IMG/VR virus record: IMGVR_UViG_3300028558_000016 | Span: 62,001-126,000 of that record | Reading direction: 5' to 3' (one strand) | DNA from: a virus | DNA: 64,000 bases | Shown here: piece by piece, positions 1 to 6,282 of the stretch | Layout: each line of letters begins with the position of its first letter | How positions within the stretch are numbered: the first letter of the stretch is position 1 | Notes under the pieces: generated by a model | Seen by the model: only the letters and a program-made list of their open reading frames with translations | The model's database searches: none | Told to the model about the DNA's origin: nothing | Program-made: the position numbers and the translations under genes

Positions 1-1
1 G

Positions 2-208
2 TTAGAAGGAATCAACGTATTCGTCAATAACACTTGCATCAAGGAACAAGAAATCACACCTTACAGAAAGCTTGCTGAAGAATATGGGTATAAAACCTAT
101 GTCATTGTAGTTGAAAACAGACACGGAGGAACTAACCAACACGGCGTGCCTGAAGCAAAACTCCAAGAGATGGAGAGAAACCTAAAGAACAGCATAAAAC
201 TTAGATAA
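2..208 (+). CDS. C-terminal part of a P-loop polynucleotide kinase-like protein (5' end outside window)
   Basis: The frame is open from the first base and ends at TAA 206-208, giving the last 68 residues of a protein whose start and Walker A motif lie upstream. The residues VNNT, then a tyrosine-rich EEYGYK segment, then HGVP followed by a charged helix match the pattern VDNT...YGY...HGVP of the NEDD4BP2-like/AAA_33 family of small nucleotide and polynucleotide kinases. By inference it phosphorylates a nucleotide or nucleic-acid 5' end; if a polynucleotide kinase, it could act in tRNA repair as in T4. The substrate cannot be decided from this fragment. A strong terminator follows immediately. 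Confidence 0.55.
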   Translation, partial: LEGINVFVNNTCIKEQEITPYRKLAEEYGYKTYVIVVENRHGGTNQHGVPEAKLQEMERNLKNSIKLR

Positions 209-211
209 AAG

Positions 212-236
212 ACCGGCATTGTTTGCCGGTTTTTTT
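212..236 (+). terminator. Rho-independent terminator
   Basis: ACCGGC (212-217) pairs with GCCGGT (225-230) around a 7-base loop and is followed by a run of T. It ends the transcript of the upstream kinase-like gene. The T-rich stretch runs into TATATTTATATC, which may serve as promoter for the next gene. Confidence 0.85.
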
Positions 237-249
237 GTATATTTATATC

Positions 250-498
250 ATGAAAAATGATAAAAGCGATATTCTTTTTTCTTTTATTCTTGGATGTTTT
301 ATAACCATGATCATCTTAGCATGGACATCATGTAAACCAAAGCCAGAATTTTACATTAATGGAAAACCGTATTACACAAGAAGCGTTTGCGTCGAAAGCC
401 ATCTTGAATTAAAATTCATGGGTGAACCAACGTTTGAAACAGAATGCGACAAATACAAAATTGATACAATTGAAATTAAACCAGAATGCCTGAAGTAG
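250..498 (+). CDS. Small single-pass membrane protein, unknown function
   Basis: 82 residues from ATG 250; an upstream in-frame ATG at 223 lies inside the terminator and is rejected. Residues about 8-27 are a hydrophobic segment ending WTSC, which could be a transmembrane anchor or a lipoprotein-like signal. The remaining ~55 residues are polar with several cysteines (SC, VCVES, ECDK, ECLK). No family is recognised. It overlaps the start of the HNH gene by 13 bases, so the two are probably translated together. Confidence 0.6.
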   Translation: MKNDKSDILFSFILGCFITMIILAWTSCKPKPEFYINGKPYYTRSVCVESHLELKFMGEPTFETECDKYKIDTIEIKPECLK

Positions 499-782
499 TA
501 GGAATATGTCCGATATGTGAAAGAGAAATGTGGAAGGGACCAACCATCGACAAGCATCACTTTACTCCAAAGTGTAGAGGTGGAAAAGAATCAGAATATC
601 TACACAAGATATGTCACAGAAAAATCCATTCAATATGGACTGAGAAGGAATTAGAAAAAGAATTCAACGATCCAAACAAAGTAATAGCTCACCCTGAAAT
701 GGAGAAATTCATTGCGTGGGTTCAAAAGAAGGATCCTGAATTCATGGATAAGAACGAACAACATAACAGAAAGAAAAGATGA
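486..782 (+). CDS. HNH-type zinc protein, putative endonuclease
   Basis: 98 residues. An N-terminal CPIC pair is followed by a KHHFTPKCRGG segment and a CHRKIHS segment, the layout of small HNH proteins in which CxxC and CxxH-like ligands hold zinc and the first histidine is catalytic. The C-terminal 40 residues are charged and helical. HNH proteins in phages may be homing nucleases, packaging nucleases or DNA-processing factors. It lacks the extra DNA-binding modules of homing enzymes, so a housekeeping or anti-host role is equally possible. It overlaps both neighbours by a few bases, in an operon with the ParB-like gene. Confidence 0.7.
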   Translation: MPEVVGICPICEREMWKGPTIDKHHFTPKCRGGKESEYLHKICHRKIHSIWTEKELEKEFNDPNKVIAHPEMEKFIAWVQKKDPEFMDKNEQHNRKKR

Positions 783-1174
783 CAAAGAAACCGCCAATAA
801 CAAGCTACAAGATAAAGTGGATGGACAAGCCTGAAGCACACAACTATCCTGCAGCAGAATCTTATCTTGGATTAATTTATACTGCTGTGGAAGCAAAGAA
901 ATTGTCCAAGGATTTGAAATCAAAGAAAGTAACCTACTTTAAAGCAAAGGACATATTCAGAGCTTCCAAATTATCTCTGCTTGGAATAAGCAACTCACAC
1001 GTCGAAAAGAATTATAAGAAGATTCGTGATGGAGAAAAGATTTCACCAATACTGCTTGTGAGAGATCGCAAAAACAGAATATTGATCGTGGCTGACGGTT
1101 ACCACAGGATGTGCGCAGTGTATCATTATGACGAAGATGTTTTAATACCATGCCAAATAACAAACGGAAAATGA
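779..1174 (+). CDS. ParB/sulfiredoxin-fold protein
   Basis: 131 residues with an ATGA overlap at each end. The C-terminal half reads ISPILLVRD, then IVADGYHRMCAVYHYDED, matching the ParB/Srx pattern in which a DG(Y/F)HR motif sits after a 'preferred value' strand. Proteins with this core include nucleases, CTPases and nucleotide-dependent regulators. There is no separate helix-turn-helix for DNA binding, so it is not a partition protein in the usual sense. Its role is unknown; it is co-transcribed with an HNH protein and a deoxyribosyltransferase-like protein. Confidence 0.55.
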   Translation: MTKKPPITSYKIKWMDKPEAHNYPAAESYLGLIYTAVEAKKLSKDLKSKKVTYFKAKDIFRASKLSLLGISNSHVEKNYKKIRDGEKISPILLVRDRKNRILIVADGYHRMCAVYHYDEDVLIPCQITNGK

Positions 1175-1932
1175 AAGATAAAAACGTAATAGAAATTAAG
1201 CCTCCGGCAATGTTAGGAAAATCAAAAGAGAGATTTGACATTTTTCTTGCAGGCTCAATAGAGAACGGAAAAGCAGAACCATGGCAAGAAGCATTGGTGC
1301 AAGAGTTAGAAAAAACAGTTAAGAGACCAATAGGAATATTCAATCCTCGAAGAGAAGATTGGGATCCTACATGGAAAGAAGGAAGCAAGGAATTGATTAA
1401 CCAAATAGAATGGGAAGTTGAACGTCTCGAACAATCGGATTTGATCGTAATGTATTTACAACCTGGAACAATCTCTCCAATCTCTCTTTGGGAGCTTGGT
1501 TGCTTCTGTAAAGATGTTTATGCAATGAGAAAAAGAATGATTGTTTTATGTCCTTCTGGATTTCATAGAAAAACAAACGTAGATGTTTACTGTCAATATT
1601 TTGACATCACAATGGCTAAGGACATGAAAGATCTTATTAAAAAGACGAAGCAAGAAATAAAAGATTGGGATCCGACGCTTGATGATAAGATGCATGAATT
1701 AGGTAAAAAAATTGCTGAACTCAGTACAAACACAAAAATAAAAGAACTGAAGAAATCTCTCAAAGAGTCAAGAAAGGATTACAACAAAGCAATGGAGATT
1801 TCGTTTCAAACAAGTGAAGAGAATAATTCCCTCAAAAAAGAAATAGAGAAGCTCAAAGGAGAGAAAAAGAAAATATATTTAAGATCTCAAAAACAAGTCA
1901 CCGAAATTCAAGAATTAAAAAAGAAGAAATAA
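1171..1932 (+). CDS. Nucleoside 2-deoxyribosyltransferase-like protein with C-terminal coiled coil
   Basis: 253 residues from ATG 1171, chosen because it gives an ATGA overlap with the preceding stop; ATG 1150 is in frame as an alternative. Residues ~20-150 read IFLAGSIENGKAEPWQ, later FNPRREDW, and ISLWELG, the fold and motifs of the nucleoside 2-deoxyribosyltransferase-like family (glycosidic bond cleavage or exchange on nucleosides; GS-rich loop binds the base, Glu in WELG is catalytic in relatives). The last ~80 residues are a Lys/Glu-rich coiled coil that relatives usually lack. It could act in nucleotide salvage or degrade a nucleotide signal; substrate unknown. Confidence 0.65.
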   Translation: MKDKNVIEIKPPAMLGKSKERFDIFLAGSIENGKAEPWQEALVQELEKTVKRPIGIFNPRREDWDPTWKEGSKELINQIEWEVERLEQSDLIVMYLQPGTISPISLWELGCFCKDVYAMRKRMIVLCPSGFHRKTNVDVYCQYFDITMAKDMKDLIKKTKQEIKDWDPTLDDKMHELGKKIAELSTNTKIKELKKSLKESRKDYNKAMEISFQTSEENNSLKKEIEKLKGEKKKIYLRSQKQVTEIQELKKKK

Positions 1933-2330
1933 TGGAATTCAAATTACCAAGCGAATGCATGGAGTGCAAGACTCCTATAACAAATCAAGGACACGTAAAA
2001 TGTCTTGAATGCGAACAACCATGTGAACCGTTTGCCTTAAATCAAGAAGACCTTGATAATTTGCCTGAAGGCGAAATGACTGGACTCGATGTTAAAAGCA
2101 AATGCTGCAAGGCAGATGTAGAAATGGTAAACGTGAGAGCGACATGTTCAAAAGAATGTCATGAGAAGACTTATCTTAAAATGGAAAAGTCAATGGGTGA
2201 ATTCATTTATGATTATGATCCTGAAGGAGTATTAAGAAAAATTCCGACAAGAGACATTTTCGAAAAAGGTGGTTTAACCATGGACGAACTAAGAGCTTAC
2301 CCAAAAGCAGAAATACAAGGAGAAGCATAA
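1932..2330 (+). CDS. Cysteine-rich zinc-ribbon protein, unknown function
   Basis: 132 residues; the start overlaps the previous stop (TAATG). Cysteine pairs at CMEC, CLEC, CC and CSKEC suggest one or two zinc ribbons in the first 80 residues; the last 50 contain a DYDPEG segment and an acidic helix. No family is recognised. Zinc-ribbon proteins of this size in phages often bind nucleic acid or act as protein adaptors, but nothing here decides that. Confidence 0.55.
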   Translation: MEFKLPSECMECKTPITNQGHVKCLECEQPCEPFALNQEDLDNLPEGEMTGLDVKSKCCKADVEMVNVRATCSKECHEKTYLKMEKSMGEFIYDYDPEGVLRKIPTRDIFEKGGLTMDELRAYPKAEIQGEA

Positions 2331-2342
2331 AACACAATAATT

Positions 2343-2600
2343 ATGGAAAAACAATTAAAAACATCTTTCACAGACGTGAAAGAAGGCGACACAGTGATTC
2401 GCATGCTCGGAGGAAAAATTCCGATGGAGCTCATAGTAGGAAGAGTGGATGATACATTCATCTACACAAAATCTCCTGACGGCAAAGTAAAATTGTCTGA
2501 AGGCTGGAAATTCAGAAGAGACAACGGTGCTGAAGTTGATGCAGATCTTGGATGGGATGGAATAACTAAAACTGGTTCTTATTTAAAATCAATCAAATGA
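2343..2600 (+). CDS. Hypothetical small beta-rich protein
   Basis: 85 residues, not recognised. It reads as alternating short strands (VKEGDTVIRMLGG, MELIVGRVDD, FIYTKSPDGKV), compatible with an SH3-like barrel. It overlaps the adenylate kinase start by four bases (ATGA), so it is part of the same operon. No predicted membrane segment or signal. Confidence 0.5.
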   Translation: MEKQLKTSFTDVKEGDTVIRMLGGKIPMELIVGRVDDTFIYTKSPDGKVKLSEGWKFRRDNGAEVDADLGWDGITKTGSYLKSIK

Positions 2601-3148
2601 ACATAATACTATTTGGCCCTCCTGGGTCTGGAAAAGGAACTCAAGCGGAAAAACTTGCAAAGAAACATAATCTCGTTCACATGTCTACCGGAGACATAAT
2701 GAGAGAAGAAAAAGAAAAAGGAACTGAACTTGGAAAAAAGTTGGACCTTGGTTCTGGCAAGCTCGTTGATGACGAGACTGTTCTCGCGTTAGTAGAAAAT
2801 AAAATAAAAGAAGTCTATAGAACACATCCAAAGGATGTTGGATTCGTATTTGATGGATTTCCAAGAACAATAGAACAAGCAATATCGCTAAACCAAATGA
2901 TCGACATTGACAAAGTAATTCTACTAATGGTCAAAGACGACGAGGTGACAAGGAGAATTATAGAACGTGGAAAGAAATCTGGACGGCCAGATGACAATCC
3001 TGAAGCCATCAAAAAGAGACTTATTGAATACACTGAGAAGACTTATCCAATGAAACAGATGTATAGTCTTGAAGGAAAACTCTCAGTCATTAATGGTGCA
3101 ATGGATGTTGATGGAGTTTTTGATGCAATATGTAAAGCAATATCATGA
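2597..3148 (+). CDS. adk: Adenylate kinase (nucleoside monophosphate kinase)
   Basis: 183 residues. The Walker A loop GPPGSGKGT (residues 7-15), the NMP-binding STGD and FDGFPRT motifs and the RGKKSGRPDD segment place it in the adenylate kinase family (AMP + ATP to 2 ADP, cytosolic). The LID is the short form without zinc cysteines, which accounts for the length being about 30 residues below the bacterial norm. UMP/CMP kinase activity cannot be excluded. ATGA overlaps on both sides tie it to the deoxyribosyltransferase-like and SLOG genes, an operon with a nucleotide theme that would supply precursors during genome replication. Confidence 0.9.
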   Translation: MNIILFGPPGSGKGTQAEKLAKKHNLVHMSTGDIMREEKEKGTELGKKLDLGSGKLVDDETVLALVENKIKEVYRTHPKDVGFVFDGFPRTIEQAISLNQMIDIDKVILLMVKDDEVTRRIIERGKKSGRPDDNPEAIKKRLIEYTEKTYPMKQMYSLEGKLSVINGAMDVDGVFDAICKAIS

Positions 3149-3627
3149 TAACAAAAATTATATCAGGCGGTCAAACCGGTGCGGATCAAGGTGGATTGAA
3201 AGCTGCCAAGAGATATGGAATTGAAACTGGAGGACATTGCCCAAAGGGAGGTCTTACAGAAGATGGCAACAATCCAAACTTGATGAAGGTGTTCGGGCTC
3301 ATTGAAACCACCTCAGACAAATATCCTGCAAGGACATTTGAGAATGCTAAAAACAGCGATGGGACAATAAGATTTGCACACGATTTTAATTCAAGAGGAG
3401 AACTATTGACGCTTAAAGCAATCAACCAATATAACAAACCTCACATTGATGTGAATGTTTCTGCCAATCACCAAACAACACCTAAGATGGTTGCTGACTG
3501 GATAATCAATAACAAAATAAGCGTATTGAATGTTGCAGGAAACAGAGAGTCAACATGCGAAGGATTAGAACAATTCGTTATTGAATTTTTAAGAGAAGTC
3601 ATTAGCCTAACTAATTATGGAAACTAA
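3145..3627 (+). CDS. SLOG-superfamily protein (YpsA / MoCo-carrier-like)
   Basis: 160 residues. The N-terminus IISGGQTGADQGGLKAA followed by GHCPKGG and EDG is diagnostic of the putative molybdenum cofactor carrier/YpsA branch of the SLOG Rossmann superfamily, which binds nucleotides or nucleotide-derived ligands. RTFENAKNSDGT is the second family motif. A true MoCo role is unlikely in a phage. SLOG domains also act as sensors of nucleotide signals in bacterial defence, so a ligand-sequestering role is conceivable (inference). It follows adk with an ATGA overlap. Confidence 0.75.
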   Translation: MITKIISGGQTGADQGGLKAAKRYGIETGGHCPKGGLTEDGNNPNLMKVFGLIETTSDKYPARTFENAKNSDGTIRFAHDFNSRGELLTLKAINQYNKPHIDVNVSANHQTTPKMVADWIINNKISVLNVAGNRESTCEGLEQFVIEFLREVISLTNYGN

Positions 3628-3724
3628 AGAGATATACGTGCTCATAGCAATATTCGTCGGAAGTGTATTAGTTTGCATGATCCCTCGATATAAAAAGAAA
3701 AACAAAGATGCTGATAAAAAGTAG
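3617..3724 (+). CDS. Very small single-pass membrane protein
   Basis: 35 residues, ATG 3617 to TAG 3724, in a different frame from both neighbours and overlapping each by 11-17 bases, which is the normal packing in this operon. Residues ~6-24 (YVLIAIFVGSVLVCMIP) form one membrane helix, followed by a basic, lysine-rich tail predicted to stay in the cytoplasm. Without it there would be an 80-base hole in an otherwise gapless operon. Function unknown. Confidence 0.5.
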   Translation: METKEIYVLIAIFVGSVLVCMIPRYKKKNKDADKK

Positions 3725-4025
3725 CAGAACCATTAAATTCTTTGAATTCATTTTGAGAATGAAGATAGGTGGAATTGCAATATTCCCTTTCATCTTCGTT
3801 CCCAATAATGCATTTGTGACCAAACGACTTTTAAATCATGAGAGGATTCATCTCAGACAACAGATAGAAATGCTTGTCATTCCATTTTACATCGTCTACC
3901 TTTGGGAGTTCTTCACAAAGGGCTACATGAACGTCTCATTCGAGAAAGAAGCTTATGCTAACGACAAGAACTTAGAATACCTTAAGACGAGAAAGATGTT
4001 TGAGTCATTTAGATCTTACTTATAA
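3708..4025 (+). CDS. Small membrane-associated HExxH-like protein
   Basis: 105 residues. A HERIH motif (about residues 43-47) fits a zinc HExxH signature, followed by a hydrophobic stretch (MLVIPFYIVYLWEF) and FEKEAY, whose glutamate could be the third ligand. Similar short proteins with HE-IH followed by a membrane helix are common in Bacteroidetes genomes as uncharacterised proteins. It might be a minimal membrane metallopeptidase. Its 3' end overlaps that of the converging gene by 17 bases with no terminator visible between them. Confidence 0.55.
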   Translation: MLIKSSRTIKFFEFILRMKIGGIAIFPFIFVPNNAFVTKRLLNHERIHLRQQIEMLVIPFYIVYLWEFFTKGYMNVSFEKEAYANDKNLEYLKTRKMFESFRSYL

Positions 4026-4608
4026 ACTCTCTGATCCTGTTCTCAACGAACTTGGATTTGTTTATTGCCATCCTATCAGATATTTCCAAAAACTGTTCGT
4101 ACACATCTTCGTCAATGGTAAAAGTCACAGTCTTCTTTCCAGGATTAAATTCAGCATATCTCAAATCCCATCCAAGCGATTTATTAAACCTCTCCACAGG
4201 TCTTATCTCATATACGTAAATATATTTCGATTTAAAACCTCCACCTATTTGTAATGGTGCATCAAAATCATTCAAAGAATGTATTCGACGTGTCTTCAAC
4301 TCAATAAATTTTTTGGTGACATCTAAATCAGGAGCAACTATTGTTCCAGTGTCAGTAGATACCCAGAATGTTGGAGCATCAACGATCGTTATAACCTTTC
4401 CAGGTAATAAGCGTTTAAAGAAAGTCTCGAACGTTGATTTATTTAATTGGATATGTTCTGGATCGAAACCAACCTCAGAAAAAATCCATTCAAATGCTTC
4501 TTGTCTTGGATCATCGTAATGCGCTTTATCTGTTTTCTCTTCGGTTTTCTCAAAGGAGGAAGGTCCAGCGACTACTCTTCCAATTCCAGAACGTTTATTG
4601 TTTGCCAT
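4009..4608 (-). CDS. Ribbon-helix-helix-like DNA-binding protein, unknown role
   Basis: 199 residues. The C-terminal ~45 residues (VTFTIDEDVYEQFLEIS, then NKSKFVENRIREFI) have the strand-helix-helix pattern of ribbon-helix-helix repressors. The N-terminal 150 residues are not recognised. The gene stands just downstream of the capsid operon terminator and has its own AT-only upstream stretch with TATAAATA-like sequence, so it is probably transcribed separately. A regulator of late genes is possible but is inference. Confidence 0.5.
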   Translation of the reverse strand: MANNKRSGIGRVVAGPSSFEKTEEKTDKAHYDDPRQEAFEWIFSEVGFDPEHIQLNKSTFETFFKRLLPGKVITIVDAPTFWVSTDTGTIVAPDLDVTKKFIELKTRRIHSLNDFDAPLQIGGGFKSKYIYVYEIRPVERFNKSLGWDLRYAEFNPGKKTVTFTIDEDVYEQFLEISDRMAINKSKFVENRIREFISKI

Positions 4609-4669
4609 AATATTTATATTTATTTATATTTTATATCATGACTCTTTCCATTTGTTTCAAATTAACGTA

Positions 4670-4697
4670 AAAAAGAAAGCCCCGACTGAGTCGAGGC
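4670..4697 (-). terminator. Rho-independent terminator of the capsid operon
   Basis: On the minus strand GCCTCGAC pairs with GTCGGGGC around a short loop (one A/C mismatch), followed by a T-rich tract. It lies 30 bases after the capsid protein stop codon. Confidence 0.8.
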
Positions 4698-4727
4698 TTC
4701 TTATTACTTGTCTTATTAGGAGATCGA

Positions 4728-6251
4728 TTAAACGATTAATCCAGAAGAAGGAAGCGTGATCGAGAACGTGAAGTACATAGTTTCTGGGTGGAAACCTGCA
4801 AGTACTAAAGCGTATCTTGATTTTACCGCGATCTTTGGAGACATAGTACCTTCAGAGATAGTCTGGATAGACTCAGCCATCATGTATGGCATGAATTTAA
4901 TTCCAGGTTCGTCATCAGCACCTTTTCTACCTACAAGAACTCTTGTGTCATTCCATTTCATGTTTTGATCAACATAAACTGTCATTCCAGCAAGTGAACC
5001 AACTGGGTAAAGCGATCCGTTATTCTGCGATGCAGTGTTAGCGAATGGAGCTGTTACGAATTGGCTGATGTCTTGGATAGCAGTAGCGATTTGCGAGTTA
5101 CAAACTACGTAGTTTGCAGGACCTCTTCTACCTCTGTTAGCAACAACGTTAGCTGCAGCTAAAATTCTCGAGAAGATTCTTCTTTGGAATGTAGCTTGGT
5201 TTTCGTATGTTCCTACGGTTGGTAAAGCAGCGAGGTTTAAGTTCAACGACTGACCTTCGTTCGCAGCGAAGTTTGTCGAGTTCGTAGCTCCTTGAGTAAA
5301 CGCAGTCGACAAGATGTGCTTGTTGATCGACTGAGAGATCTCATTAACCAATGCGTTCTCAACCATGGAAACCACGTCGATACCGAATTGTTTGTTAAGA
5401 TCCTGAATTTGCTCAGTAGTTACAGAAGCAGCAACCTGGTAGGTCTTAGCTTCTACGAACTTAGTGAAAGTCTTCAGACCCATAGATCTGTAGTAAGTGC
5501 TCTCACCTGTTTCTCTGGTCATTGGACCGTCGTTACCTGTTGAGGTAGCGAAAGGACCTTCCCAGTTGTCTGTGTCAGAGTCACCAGCACCTGTAAACCC
5601 TTGGATATGGTCTTCCAATGCAGGAACTAAAGACGCAGCTACTGTTAACGGAATAGTTGCTAAAGCATCATCCGTTAAAGTGTAGGCAGAACCTACAGCG
5701 AATACAGTTGCAACTGTCAAAGTCGTCGGAGTTGAAGCCGTGATTCTGAAAATTGGGAAACCGTCAATTCTTGACTTACCTACAAACACAAGTGACATGT
5801 TGTTACCACCGTTTGCTGCAGTGTACGTAGTACCTACAGTATAAGTTCCAGTGATACCAGCTTTAATCACAAGCGGTTGAGTTGCCGAGTTCAACTGACC
5901 ACCACCATATACATAGTCAAGGTAAGTTAAAACTCCCGTTGGACCTGGCATAGGGATAACCGGAACGATGTCAAAACCAACAGTCTTCGCAGCTACCTGA
6001 ATAGCTAAAGGAAGTAAAGATGGAAATTTGTCACCAGAACCTGAAGCTGTTCTTGTAGGAGCAACTGGTTGGCCTTGGAATCCTGCTAAACCTGTTAAGG
6101 TTTGGTAAGCAGTAGATGAACTTTCGTTCAATGAGTGGTAGTGGCAGTACTTAGAAAGCCATTCCACTTTGTTAGGATCTTTGATAGAGGTTTTGCTCTC
6201 GATGATCGGAGACCAGTTATCGAAGATCTCTTGTTCGTTAATCATTTTCAT
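4728..6251 (-). CDS. Major capsid protein, T4 gp23-like
   Basis: 507 residues. The order of motifs follows T4 gp23: an N-terminal helix-rich part ending in a Gly/Ser/Thr linker, a PMPGPTGVL...YG segment near residue 105, FVEAKTYQVAASVTTEQIQDL resembling the gp23 EAKSRQLKAAYSIELAQDL region, a NYVVCNSQIA segment, and a C-terminal VLVGRKGADDEPGI...PYM loop. It should form the hexameric shell of the head. The N-terminal ~65 residues contain candidate (I/L)xE cleavage sites (for example IIE and LNE), expected for maturation by the adjacent protease. It is transcribed downstream of the protease-scaffold gene and ends at a strong terminator. Confidence 0.85.
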   Translation of the reverse strand: MKMINEQEIFDNWSPIIESKTSIKDPNKVEWLSKYCHYHSLNESSSTAYQTLTGLAGFQGQPVAPTRTASGSGDKFPSLLPLAIQVAAKTVGFDIVPVIPMPGPTGVLTYLDYVYGGGQLNSATQPLVIKAGITGTYTVGTTYTAANGGNNMSLVFVGKSRIDGFPIFRITASTPTTLTVATVFAVGSAYTLTDDALATIPLTVAASLVPALEDHIQGFTGAGDSDTDNWEGPFATSTGNDGPMTRETGESTYYRSMGLKTFTKFVEAKTYQVAASVTTEQIQDLNKQFGIDVVSMVENALVNEISQSINKHILSTAFTQGATNSTNFAANEGQSLNLNLAALPTVGTYENQATFQRRIFSRILAAANVVANRGRRGPANYVVCNSQIATAIQDISQFVTAPFANTASQNNGSLYPVGSLAGMTVYVDQNMKWNDTRVLVGRKGADDEPGIKFMPYMMAESIQTISEGTMSPKIAVKSRYALVLAGFHPETMYFTFSITLPSSGLIV

Positions 6252-6282
6252 TTTAGAAAAGAGATTTTTTTGGTTGTTGTTT

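Noticed and set aside
957-1388. 143-codon minus-strand frame
   Set aside because: Overlaps two plus-strand genes with recognisable domains; no support of its own.
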